NCBI RefSeq assembly: GCF_001580545.1
Contig: NZ_LRBG01000031.1
Coordinates: forward strand, 124,001 to 188,000
Source of the DNA: Paraburkholderia monticola
GTDB taxonomy: Bacteria; Pseudomonadota; Gammaproteobacteria; Burkholderiales; Burkholderiaceae
DNA length: 64,000 nt
Direction: 5' to 3'
Notes under the pieces: generated by a model
The model's input: the letters and a program-made list of their open reading frames with translations, nothing else
Told to the model about the DNA's origin: nothing
Database searches by the model: none
Made by a program: the position numbers and the translations under genes
Shown here: piece after piece, positions 26,214-34,549 of the stretch
Layout of the letters: each line of letters begins with the position of its first letter
How positions within the stretch are numbered: the first letter of the stretch is position 1

Positions 26214-27245
26214 TTAGTCGATGGAAATAGCCTGGTTGTAGGCGGCCACGTCAGGTTGCAGCTCATGCAGGACCTGATTCCAGTTGGGCTGCCAGATATC
26301 GACGCCCTGCAGCATCTTGTTCAACGCCAGGAAGTTGCTGTCGTCCGGATGCACGTCGGTGCGCACCGGGAAGCCGTACGCGACCTTGCTGACCTCGCGC
26401 TGGGCCGGCGCGCTCAACAGGAAGTCGATCAGCTTCTTGCCGGCGTCGGTGTGCGGCGCGCCGGTCACGAGGCCGACGTAATACGGCAACGCGAAGGTCG
26501 TGCGGCGGCCATCGGGTCCGGCTGGGAAGAACATCGCGACGTTGGGGTTGTCGCGCATCTGGGCGAGGTTCATCTGCATATCGCCGTTGGCCACGAACAG
26601 TTCGCCTTTGTTGACGAGCGCGGTGAGCTTGCCGGTCGATGCGGAGGGCCCAAGGTTGTTGGTCTGCAGCTTGCGCAGATAGTCGAACCCGGCCGGTTTG
26701 CCGCCGAACGCGTGGAACGTCTGCAGCATCAGCGCGGTGCCGTCGCCGGCCTGGCCCGGCGTCGAGTACTGGATCTTCTGCTTGAACTGCGGCGCGAGCA
26801 GTTCGGCGTAGGTCTTGGGCGGAGTCTTCAGCACCGCGGAGTTGTAGATGAAGCTCGGGTAGTTGCCGACCATCGCGTAGTACAGGCCCTTCGGGTCTTT
26901 GTCGCGCGCCTCGATCTTGTCGGCGGCCGCCGGCGTGTAGGACTGCAGCAGGCCGTCGGCCGCGGCTTTCTGCATGAATGGCGGCAGCGTCACCAGCACG
27001 TCCGCCTGGGTGTTCGACTTTTCCTTGCTCAGCCGGTCGACCACGCCGCTCGAACCCGCCTCGATGTACTGCACCTTGATGCCGGTCGCCTTCGTGAAGG
27101 CATCGAACTGGTTGCCGAACCAGCTTGGCGAGCCGTCGTGCAGGCCATCCGCGGCATACAGGGTCACGACATCGGATTGGGCGTAGAGAGGGGCCGCCGG
27201 CAGAGCGAGCGCACAGACCGCGAGAGCAATCAGACGAGTTTTCAT
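26214..27245 (-). CDS. phnS: 2-aminoethylphosphonate-binding protein PhnS
   Basis: Periplasmic binding protein of the AEP importer, 343 aa. Signal peptide residues about 1-22 (cleavage after YAQ or PLYA-Q), mature start SDVVTLYAADGLHDGSPSWF, which is characteristic of PhnS. The segment EAGSSGVVDRLSKEKSN and QYSTPGQAGDGTALM support ligand-site similarity to phosphate/phosphonate-type binders. ATG at 27245 has AAGGAAGG six bases upstream. It is the first of the four transport genes, following the aldehyde dehydrogenase with a 61-base gap. Confidence 0.92.
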   Translation of the reverse strand: MKTRLIALAVCALALPAAPLYAQSDVVTLYAADGLHDGSPSWFGNQFDAFTKATGIKVQYIEAGSSGVVDRLSKEKSNTQADVLVTLPPFMQKAAADGLLQSYTPAAADKIEARDKDPKGLYYAMVGNYPSFIYNSAVLKTPPKTYAELLAPQFKQKIQYSTPGQAGDGTALMLQTFHAFGGKPAGFDYLRKLQTNNLGPSASTGKLTALVNKGELFVANGDMQMNLAQMRDNPNVAMFFPAGPDGRRTTFALPYYVGLVTGAPHTDAGKKLIDFLLSAPAQREVSKVAYGFPVRTDVHPDDSNFLALNKMLQGVDIWQPNWNQVLHELQPDVAAYNQAISID

Positions 27246-27306
27246 AGCCATCCTTCCTTGCGTTGAGTTCGGACGAGCACAGCAGTTCATGGAGTCGGGC
27301 GGGCGC

Positions 27307-28755
27307 TCACTCCCAGGGCATCGACCAGGTCCGCACGTTCGTGTAGCTCTTCATTGCCTCGACCATGCCCTCCTTGTAACCGTTGCCTGAATCCTTGATG
27401 CCGCCGAACGGCGACATCTCGGTGCGGTAGCCGGGCACTTCCCAGACGTTCACGGTGCCGACCTCCAGTTCCCTGACGAAGCGCGTGATGTAGTCGAGCC
27501 GGTTCGTGCAGACGCCCGAGGACAGGCCATAGTTGGTCGAGTTCGAAATGCGGATGACTTCGTCGAGCGCATCCGGTACGCGGATGATCGGGATTACCGG
27601 GCCGAAGGTCTCCTCGTACACGAGCTCGCAGTCATACGGCACATGGTCGACGACGGTCGGATGGAACAGGGCACCCTGGCGCGGTGCGCCGTACAGCACG
27701 CGCGCACCGCGAGTCTGCGCATCGGCCACGCGGCGCTCGAACAGTTGCGCGGACGCCTCGTTGATGACCGTGCCCACGTCGACGGAAGGGTCCATCGGAT
27801 CGCCGCACTTCAGCTTTTTCGCATGCACGAGCACGCGCTCGACGAATGCATCGGCCACGCTTTGCACGACGAGAATCCGCTTGACCGCCGTGCAGCGTTG
27901 CCCCGAATTTTTTGTCGCACCGGTCACCGCGAGCTGCGCTGCGCGGTCGAGATCGGCATCCTCCATCACGATCAGCGGATCGTTGCCGCCGAGCTCCAGC
28001 ACCGTGCGGCGATAGCCCGCGTGTTGCGCGATGTACTTGCCGACTCGAACGGAACCGGTGAACGTGATCAGATCAGCGTGCGGATCGGTGATCATCGCGT
28101 CGCCCATCGTGCGCGGATTGCCGGTGACGACGCTGAGCATCTCCGGCGGCAGGCCCGCTTCGTAGAGCACGTCGGCGAGCGCGAGCGCGGTGAGCGGCGT
28201 GAGCTCGGTAGGCTTGAGCACCACGCGGTTGTTGGTCGCGATCGCGGGCGCCAGCTTGTGGCTCACCATGTTCAGCGGGTGATTGAACGGCGTGATCGCC
28301 GAGATCACGCCGAGCAGCGGCAGCCGCGTCGTGAAAATCTTGCGGTTCTTGCCGTTCGGACTGATATCGCAGGAATAGATCTCGCCGTCGTCCTTGCAGG
28401 TGAGTTGCGCCGCGAACGACCACACGTCGAAGGCGCGGCTCGCCTCATAAAGTCCGTCCTTCCAGCACAGCCCCGACTCCGCGGTGATCAGGCGCGCGAA
28501 GTCTTCCTTGCGCTCGCTCAGCAACTCGGCCGTGCGCTGCAGGATGCGCTGGCGCTCGTAGCGCGTCAGCCGCGGCTTGAATGCGTGCGCTTTCGCGAAC
28601 GCTTCCTGCACGTGCTCGGGGCGGCCCGCGGGCACCGTCCCCACGACTTCGTTCGTGTACGGGTTGAAGACTTCGATCAGCTCGTCGGTGCTGACGTGGC
28701 GGCCGGCGATGCGCATCGATTCCTGCCTGATTGCGGGTTTGGTCATCACGTTCAT
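27307..28755 (-). CDS. phnY: Phosphonoacetaldehyde dehydrogenase PhnY
   Basis: NAD-dependent aldehyde dehydrogenase, 482 aa, oxidising phosphonoacetaldehyde to phosphonoacetate. The catalytic cysteine is C288 in NSGQRCTAVKR; the general base glutamate is in VLELGGNDPLIVMED; ITPFNHPLN and the C-terminal SPFGGIKDSGNGYKEG are standard family motifs. Substrate assignment rests on position: it lies between phnA and phnS in an operon with phnW and no phnX. GAGG lies six bases before ATG at 28755. Confidence 0.92.
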   Translation of the reverse strand: MNVMTKPAIRQESMRIAGRHVSTDELIEVFNPYTNEVVGTVPAGRPEHVQEAFAKAHAFKPRLTRYERQRILQRTAELLSERKEDFARLITAESGLCWKDGLYEASRAFDVWSFAAQLTCKDDGEIYSCDISPNGKNRKIFTTRLPLLGVISAITPFNHPLNMVSHKLAPAIATNNRVVLKPTELTPLTALALADVLYEAGLPPEMLSVVTGNPRTMGDAMITDPHADLITFTGSVRVGKYIAQHAGYRRTVLELGGNDPLIVMEDADLDRAAQLAVTGATKNSGQRCTAVKRILVVQSVADAFVERVLVHAKKLKCGDPMDPSVDVGTVINEASAQLFERRVADAQTRGARVLYGAPRQGALFHPTVVDHVPYDCELVYEETFGPVIPIIRVPDALDEVIRISNSTNYGLSSGVCTNRLDYITRFVRELEVGTVNVWEVPGYRTEMSPFGGIKDSGNGYKEGMVEAMKSYTNVRTWSMPWE

Positions 28756-28831
28756 CGAATACCTCGTTCAATGATCCGGTAGGGTCCGCGCGCCGCCGCG
28801 CAAGCGGGGCACGTGGACGGTGAGCGCCGCG

Positions 28832-30103
28832 CTATGCGGCGGCGGCCTGTAACACGTGATTCAGCGCGACGTCGAAGATGTCGAAGTTGCGCAGCGCGCG
28901 TTCGGCCGGCCAGTCGGTTTTACGATTGACGATGAGCGGCACGTTTTCCTCCGACAGCCCGCCATGCGAGCGCAGCGGCTCGGTCAGACCCGACAGGTCG
29001 TGACGCGTGGCGCTGGTGCCGAATACCTTGGCGCGGGTGCCGATCACGACCACGTCGCCGATCCGGTCGGGCGGCAGCTCGAAGCGCTCGCAGGCCTCTG
29101 CACTCGTCAACGCGAGCTGGATACCCTCGGTGCGGCGCAGCCGTTCGAGCAGCGCCGATGCTTGCGCCGCATCGATACCTTCGGGCAGATAGATCGTCGC
29201 GAAAGAACCGAGCGCACCGTGATGCGCGACGTACGGATCGGTGATCGGCAGGATCACGCGCGAGCGGCCCGGGCCGGTCCATGCGTCGAACAGGTCCTGC
29301 AGATACAGCACGTCGGGCACACCGTCCGCGCGATGTTTGTCGTTCATGCCGTGATCGGCGGTGATGGCCAGCACGCAGCCTGCCGCATCGAGCGCGCCGA
29401 CGTAGCGGTCGAACATCGCGTAGAACGCGTTGGCTTTGGGAGAGCCCGGCGCCGCCTTGTGCTGCACGTAGTCCGTGGTCGACAGGTACATCAGATCGGG
29501 CCGGAAGCTGTCGAGCAGCTTCACGCCCGCCGCGAAGACGAACTCCGACAGGTCCGCCGAATACACATCCGGCAGCGGCTTGCCGACGTAGGCGAGCACG
29601 TCGCCCAGGCCGTTTTGGGCGCGCGTCGCCTCGTTGGCTTTCTCGGCGGAGAAGGCAATCGCGCGGCCGCTCGTGAAGTCGAGCCCTTTGCCGAGCAGTG
29701 TGCGTAGCTTGTCCTTCGCGGTGACCACCGCGACCTTCGCGCCGGCGTCGTGGAACGCCGCGAAGATCGTCGGCGCGCGCAGGAAGCGGGCGTCGTTCAT
29801 CATCACTTCTTCGCCGCTCGTGCGGTCGTAGAAGTAGTTGCCCGCGATGCCGTGCACTTTCGGCGGCCGGCCCGTCACGATCGACAGATTGTTCGGGTTC
29901 GTGAAGCTTGGGATCACGCATTGCGCGATGCGATTCGTGCCCGTGCGCAGCAGCCTCGCGAGATTGGGCGCGTGCCCGGCCTTCGCCGCTTCCTCGATAT
30001 AGGTCGGCTCCGAACCATCCAGGCAGATGACGACGACCGGCACCGGCGGAAACCGGTAGTCGCGGCCGTTGACGTTCAGTTCGGTATCTTGCAGCGTACT
30101 CAT
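28832..30103 (-). CDS. phnA: Phosphonoacetate hydrolase PhnA
   Basis: Zinc-dependent C-P hydrolase of the alkaline phosphatase superfamily, 423 aa, splitting phosphonoacetate into acetate and phosphate. Metal and nucleophile residues are visible: D29 in VVICLDGSEP, T68 in IPSFTNPNN, and the DH pair in LAITADHGMNDK. ATG at 30103 has GGAGG five bases upstream; ATG at 30118 overlaps the phnW stop as ATGA and would add five residues (MKEDL). A much longer open frame through phnW in another frame is an artefact. It lies directly between phnW and phnY. Confidence 0.94.
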   Translation of the reverse strand: MSTLQDTELNVNGRDYRFPPVPVVVICLDGSEPTYIEEAAKAGHAPNLARLLRTGTNRIAQCVIPSFTNPNNLSIVTGRPPKVHGIAGNYFYDRTSGEEVMMNDARFLRAPTIFAAFHDAGAKVAVVTAKDKLRTLLGKGLDFTSGRAIAFSAEKANEATRAQNGLGDVLAYVGKPLPDVYSADLSEFVFAAGVKLLDSFRPDLMYLSTTDYVQHKAAPGSPKANAFYAMFDRYVGALDAAGCVLAITADHGMNDKHRADGVPDVLYLQDLFDAWTGPGRSRVILPITDPYVAHHGALGSFATIYLPEGIDAAQASALLERLRRTEGIQLALTSAEACERFELPPDRIGDVVVIGTRAKVFGTSATRHDLSGLTEPLRSHGGLSEENVPLIVNRKTDWPAERALRNFDIFDVALNHVLQAAAA

Positions 30104-30114
30104 CAGATCCTCCT

Positions 30115-31272
30115 TCATGCCGTTCTGGCGACAGCCCGGTTCATGCCCATCTCGTCGAGCACTTCGGCGATCGCGTTGAGCGCCGCGCGCATTTCGCGCT
30201 CGCCGAGGCGGCCGATGCAGCCGATACGAAACGAGTCGGCGACGGTCAGCTTGCCCGGATAGATCACATAGCCACGCGCCTTCAGGCTGTCGTAAAAGCG
30301 CTGGAATTCGAAACGCGGGTCCTCGGGCATGTGGAAGGTCACGATGATCGGAGCCTGCAGCGCTTCGGACAGCAGCGGCTTGAAGCCCAGCGCACGCATA
30401 CCTTCGACGAGAATCCGGCAGTTGTTGCGATAGCGCGCGCCGCGTCCGGCCACGCCGCCTTCGGCATCGAATTCCTCGAGCGCCTGATGGAACGCGACGA
30501 TCACGTGGGTGGGCGGCGTGAAGCGGTACTGGCTGGTTTTTTCGAGGTTGGTCCACTGCTCGTGAAGATCGAGCACGAGCGTGGTCGCGTTGCCCTTGGC
30601 GCGCGACAGCGCCTCGCGCCGGCAGATCACGAAGCCAAGGCCCGGCACGCCTTCGATGCACTTGTTCGATGAAGCGGCGACGGCATCGATATGCATCGTC
30701 TGCACGTCGACCGGCAGCGCGCCGAACGCGCTCATCGAATCGAGCAGATAGCCCTTTCCGTAGCGAGCCGCGATCGCGCCGATCTGCGCGATCGGATTGA
30801 GGATGCCCGCAGTGGTTTCGCAATGGACCGCGAACACGTGCGTGATCGAGGGCGTGGCGGCTAGCACTTTCTCGATCTGGGCGAGGTCGGGCGGCGTGTC
30901 TTCGGCCGTTTCGTGTACGACGGTCTTGCGACCGGCGATCTCGAGGATGCGTTTGGCACGCTTGCCGTAGGCGCCGTTGATCAGCACCAGCACCTCGCCG
31001 CCGGGCGGCACGAAGGTCGTGAGCATCGCCTCGACGGCGAAGGTGCCCGAGCCCTGCATCGGCACGCTCACCCAGTCGTTGCCGCCGTTGGCGATTGCGG
31101 CGAGGCGCGCGAGCACCGAGCGATTGATCTCGATGAAGTTGGCATCGCGGGAACCCCAATCGTGAACCATCGCGGTCTTGACGGTGCGCGAGGTGGTGAG
31201 CGGGCCAGGGGTGAGCAGCAGTGGATCGCCAGTTTCGGAACAAGCCGGCGAGGCATACGTGGAACCGGTCAT
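30115..31272 (-). CDS. phnW: 2-aminoethylphosphonate-pyruvate transaminase PhnW
   Basis: PLP-dependent transaminase, 385 aa, converting AEP and pyruvate to phosphonoacetaldehyde and alanine. Signature parts are DPLLLTPGPLTTSRTVK, MVHDWGSRDANF, MQGSGTFAVEAML, and AASSNKCIEGVPGLGFVIC with the PLP lysine at K204. ATG at 31272 has AGGAGA six bases upstream and gives the family N terminus. It is the first gene of the seven-gene phn operon, so its upstream region probably carries the operon promoter. Confidence 0.95.
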   Translation of the reverse strand: MTGSTYASPACSETGDPLLLTPGPLTTSRTVKTAMVHDWGSRDANFIEINRSVLARLAAIANGGNDWVSVPMQGSGTFAVEAMLTTFVPPGGEVLVLINGAYGKRAKRILEIAGRKTVVHETAEDTPPDLAQIEKVLAATPSITHVFAVHCETTAGILNPIAQIGAIAARYGKGYLLDSMSAFGALPVDVQTMHIDAVAASSNKCIEGVPGLGFVICRREALSRAKGNATTLVLDLHEQWTNLEKTSQYRFTPPTHVIVAFHQALEEFDAEGGVAGRGARYRNNCRILVEGMRALGFKPLLSEALQAPIIVTFHMPEDPRFEFQRFYDSLKARGYVIYPGKLTVADSFRIGCIGRLGEREMRAALNAIAEVLDEMGMNRAVARTA

Positions 31273-31590
31273 CGATGTCTCCTGGTGGGTCGAATCGGGT
31301 ATTGCGTAAGTGCTTGGAAGGCACTCTAGGAGATGCAACAAAAACCGTCAAGACGCCAAAAATTGCCACATTCGCGTGCGACGCGAAAAGACCGCTGGAC
31401 ACGGTGGCTAAGTCCGCGACAGATATGGGAAAACCGCCTGCGCTCGGGATAAACCCGCACAGGGCAAGCGTGGAGGGGAGGGGCGAGGTGACCGGTTTCG
31501 AGAAGGTGAGCGAGTTGACCGCTCGCGTCATCGCTCAGCCGATGAGGAGGAGCGCGCCGCTCGCGCCGGGACTGGCGCCTGCGGCTGCGC
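31273..31590. promoter_or_regulatory. Intergenic region upstream of phnW
   Basis: 318 bases between the EamA stop and phnW start, both read leftward. It contains no plausible gene and is the expected location of the phn operon promoter. No clear repeat or Pho-box-like tandem (CTGTCAT pairs) is seen. Confidence 0.45.
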
Positions 31591-32436
31591 TCAAAAAAGC
31601 CGCATCAACGCGAGGCCGGCCAGCGTCAATGTGGCGGCCGCAGCCCGCACGCGGCTGAAGGGTTCCTTCAGCACGTACACGGCGATGAAACCGGCGAACA
31701 CCACGCTCGTCTCGCGTACTGCCGCGACAAGTGCGATGGGGGCGAGCGTCATGGCCCAGATCACGATCCAGTAGGCCGCCAGCGACATCGCGCCTCCTGC
31801 GAAGCCCGGCAGCAGGAAACGCCGCATCGGCGCCATGCCGGCGAGCCCATGGCGGTAGAGGCAAAGCGTCAGCATCGGCAACGCATCGAAGACGAACAGG
31901 GTCGCCGCATAGGCATTGGGGTCGCCGGCCGTTCGCGCGCCCACGCCGTCGACGACCGTGTAGCCTGCGATCGTCATCGCCGTGAGCAGCGCGAAGCCGA
32001 GCGCGACACGGTTTTTCGAGGCGTCGTGATGATGGCCGCGCAGCGACAGCAGCAGAACGCCGCTGCCGAGCAACAGGACGCCCGTGACGCTGCCGGCGCT
32101 CATCGTCTCGCGCAGTATCGTGAGGGAAACGAGCGCGGTCATCAGCGGAGCGCAGCCACGCGCAATCGGGTAGATCTGGCTCATGTCGGCACGACGGTAC
32201 GCCTCGCTCAGACACACGTAGTAACCGAAATGAAGCGCCACCGATGCAGCCACCCAAGGCCACGCGGCAGGGCGAGCGAACCCGGTGAACGCCAGCGACG
32301 GCAGCGCGATCAAACTGCACGCCACACAGATCAAGGTCATCGCCAGAAAAGGATCGAGCCGCAGCTTGATCAAGGCGTTCCAGCCGGCATGCAGCAGCGC
32401 GGCCGACAGCACGGCGATAAAGACGGGTAGTGTCAT
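31591..32436 (-). CDS. EamA/DMT-superfamily transporter
   Basis: A 281-aa inner-membrane protein with about ten hydrophobic segments in two EamA halves (LSAALLHAGWNALIKL at the start of the first, FALLTAMTIAGYTVVDGVGA at the second). Substrate is unknown; DMT proteins export or import small metabolites. ATG at 32436 lies one base after the DeoR stop (32438), so it is the third gene of a leftward operon with two DeoR regulators. The placement just upstream of phnW suggests a link to phosphonates or amines, but this is only positional. Confidence 0.9.
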   Translation of the reverse strand: MTLPVFIAVLSAALLHAGWNALIKLRLDPFLAMTLICVACSLIALPSLAFTGFARPAAWPWVAASVALHFGYYVCLSEAYRRADMSQIYPIARGCAPLMTALVSLTILRETMSAGSVTGVLLLGSGVLLLSLRGHHHDASKNRVALGFALLTAMTIAGYTVVDGVGARTAGDPNAYAATLFVFDALPMLTLCLYRHGLAGMAPMRRFLLPGFAGGAMSLAAYWIVIWAMTLAPIALVAAVRETSVVFAGFIAVYVLKEPFSRVRAAAATLTLAGLALMRLF

Positions 32437-32437
32437 C

Positions 32438-33259
32438 CTAGCTATGGCGAACGGCGACGATGATTTCCCGGCCCTGTTCGGCGCAGGCGCGCACGATGCC
32501 CGCGGGCGGTTCCGAGTCGACGATGAGGCCGGCGATATGCGGCACGGAGGCGATGCGCACGGGCGTGTCCTGTTCGAATTTGCTGTGGTCTGCGAGCACA
32601 TAAACCTTCTTGCCCGACTTCATCATCAGATGACGTTGCTCGGCCGCGAGCCGGGAGTAGTCGGTGAATTCGCCTTCCGGCGAGATGCCACCCACCCCGA
32701 GAAAAACCAGATCGACGCGGAAATGGCTGAGGGCCGTCATGGTTTCGACGCCGAACGCGGCTTCATCGTTCGGATCGATGTCGCCGCCGAGCACGACGAC
32801 TTTCACGCCGGGCGCACGGCACAGCATCAGTGCGATCGGCAGGCTGTTCGTGATCACGGTGAGATCGCGGTGATGCTGGAGCGCCTCGGCTAACGCCAGG
32901 GTGGTGGAGCCTGAGTCGAGCAGCACGACCATCCCGTCCGAGACGAGTCGCGCGGCTGCGGCGCCAATGGCCGCCTTGCCCAGTGCGTTGGCTGCCTCGC
33001 GGCTTGCCAGTGAGGGTTCGGCGACCGACGGGCGCGCCGCGCCGCCGTGGACCAGATTCGCACGGCCCTGTTCCGCGAGGGTCTTCAGATCGCGCCGGAT
33101 CGTCTCGCGCGAGACGCAGAGCGTCGCCGACAGGTTCGCGACGCTGACCGAGCCGCTCGCTTCGAGGCTTTGCAGAATGTAGTCGATGCGCTCGATCGCG
33201 AGCCGGCGGTTCGGGGTCAGCGAAGTCGGCACGGGCGGCGTTGGTCGGTTATCGAGCAT
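32438..33259 (-). CDS. DeoR/GlpR-family transcriptional regulator (distal copy)
   Basis: A 273-aa DeoR regulator: helix-turn-helix around residues 20-70 (VSVANLSATLCVSRETIRRDLKTL), linker NLVHGGAARPS, and the sugar-phosphate-isomerase-like C-terminal domain with LLDSGSTTLALAEAL and VVLGGDIDPND. ATG at 33259 overlaps the upstream DeoR gene by 11 bases. The longer open frame to 33487 lies inside that gene and is discarded. Likely represses a nearby catabolic gene in response to a phosphorylated metabolite (family knowledge; target inferred). Confidence 0.92.
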   Translation of the reverse strand: MLDNRPTPPVPTSLTPNRRLAIERIDYILQSLEASGSVSVANLSATLCVSRETIRRDLKTLAEQGRANLVHGGAARPSVAEPSLASREAANALGKAAIGAAAARLVSDGMVVLLDSGSTTLALAEALQHHRDLTVITNSLPIALMLCRAPGVKVVVLGGDIDPNDEAAFGVETMTALSHFRVDLVFLGVGGISPEGEFTDYSRLAAEQRHLMMKSGKKVYVLADHSKFEQDTPVRIASVPHIAGLIVDSEPPAGIVRACAEQGREIIVAVRHS

Positions 33260-34178
33260 GGTGTTGGACTCCGTGCGCTTCGTCGGCGATAGGGGCGCTA
33301 GCGGGTTGGCAGGTGGCGTCGTCGTGTGGATCGCGCGCAAGCTCGGCGGACGCGCCTGCCAGCGGAGGCGCCATTGGCGTTTGCGCGTCGCGGGTCGCGG
33401 CCATCGGTCCGGTCGCGCTGCCTGGATAGCGTACCTCCACGCCGGCCGCGGCGAAGACCCGCGCAAAGCGCGCTTCCAGCGGTGCATCGGTGACGAGCAT
33501 GTCGATCTCGTTGGCGCTCATGGCGAGCACCAGCGCGCTGTGATCGAACTTCGGATGCACAGCGACGACGACTCGCTGCCGTGCCTGCCCGAACGCCGCG
33601 CGCGCGAACTCGACGTCCCAGGGCTGCGCGTCCATCAGGCGCCCCTCGGCATCGACGGCCGTGACTGAGACGATCGCGTACTTGACGTGAAACTGCCGGA
33701 TATAGGCGAGCACCGACTCGCCGAGCGAAGCGGCGTCGTCCGCGCAAAGCTCGCCGCCTGCCATGAACACGCGATTGCCGTTGTGCTGCGCAAGCAGGCT
33801 GGCGATGGCCGCGGAGTTGGTGACCACCGTGAGCCGCGAGCGACTGCGCAGCGCCTGAGCGATGTGCGTGCAGGTGGTGCCGCTGTCGAGGATCAGCGAA
33901 TCGCCGTCTTGCACCAGCTCGCCAATCTGCTGCGCGACGTGCAGCTTCTCAGCCTGGTACTCGTGCATGCGGCGCCGGAACGGCGACTCTTCCAGGTGGC
34001 TGGGCAGCATCACACCGCCGTGCACCTTGACGAGCAGCCCTTCTTCGATCAGCGGTTTGACGGTGCGTCGGATCGTTTCGTCGGAGACGGCGAGCGCCTG
34101 CGCGAGCTGGCTAATCGACGTGGTGCCCTGAGACTGGGCGATCCGCAGAATTTCTGCACGGCGTAGCAACGGATACAT
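33249..34178 (-). CDS. DeoR/GlpR-family transcriptional regulator (proximal copy)
   Basis: A 309-aa DeoR regulator starting MYPLLRRAEILRIAQSQGTT, helix-turn-helix SISQLAQALAVSDETIRRTV, linker LLVKVHGGVMLP, effector domain with LILDSGTTCTHIAQAL and GGELCADDAASLGE. The C-terminal 55 residues are an Ala/Pro/Asp-rich extension without family similarity, ending in QHHAR. ATG at 34178 removes an 18-residue unrelated extension. It is divergent from the sarcosine/dimethylglycine dehydrogenase-like gene at 34550, across 371 bases, which makes that gene a candidate target. Confidence 0.92.
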   Translation of the reverse strand: MYPLLRRAEILRIAQSQGTTSISQLAQALAVSDETIRRTVKPLIEEGLLVKVHGGVMLPSHLEESPFRRRMHEYQAEKLHVAQQIGELVQDGDSLILDSGTTCTHIAQALRSRSRLTVVTNSAAIASLLAQHNGNRVFMAGGELCADDAASLGESVLAYIRQFHVKYAIVSVTAVDAEGRLMDAQPWDVEFARAAFGQARQRVVVAVHPKFDHSALVLAMSANEIDMLVTDAPLEARFARVFAAAGVEVRYPGSATGPMAATRDAQTPMAPPLAGASAELARDPHDDATCQPASAPIADEAHGVQHHAR

Positions 34179-34549
34179 GGCGAGCAGGGTGACAAAAACA
34201 GAAAGGGGCCTCGGCGCGGCGCGCGATAGCACGCCGAGTTTCGACCATCATGGAGCCACAAAATAACACATAATTCCACGTCATTTGGATTTTTTCGAGG
34301 TTCGATCGCTGTGTGAGGTGCGCTAAGGCGGCCGCTGGCTGTGCCTTGAATCCAACGTCACGTGCGATCCCTTCATTTCGCCAAACCCGCCGCTGCTATT
34401 GCGTTACGCGTGGATTTTTTTTTCTGCATCTAGCAAGTTGCCATCGAAGCGGAGCTTGTTTTTATGTTGTTTTTTGCCGTTTTTTGTTGCAAGCTTCAGC
34501 CACATCGTTTTCCACAAAGAGCCACACATTTCCACGCGGAGGTGACCTG
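34179..34549. promoter_or_regulatory. Divergent intergenic region, DeoR / FAD-GcvT gene
   Basis: 371 bases with no credible gene. It is unusually T-rich at 34419-34490 and contains GTTTTTTG twice within about 12 bases, a possible direct-repeat operator. It must contain the promoter of the oxidoreductase gene at 34550 and of the DeoR pair. Confidence 0.45.

Noticed and set aside
28832..31531. 899-aa fusion frame through phnW and phnA
   Set aside because: The upstream 470 residues lie out of frame over phnW and match nothing; phnA has its own GGAGG and ATG at 30103.
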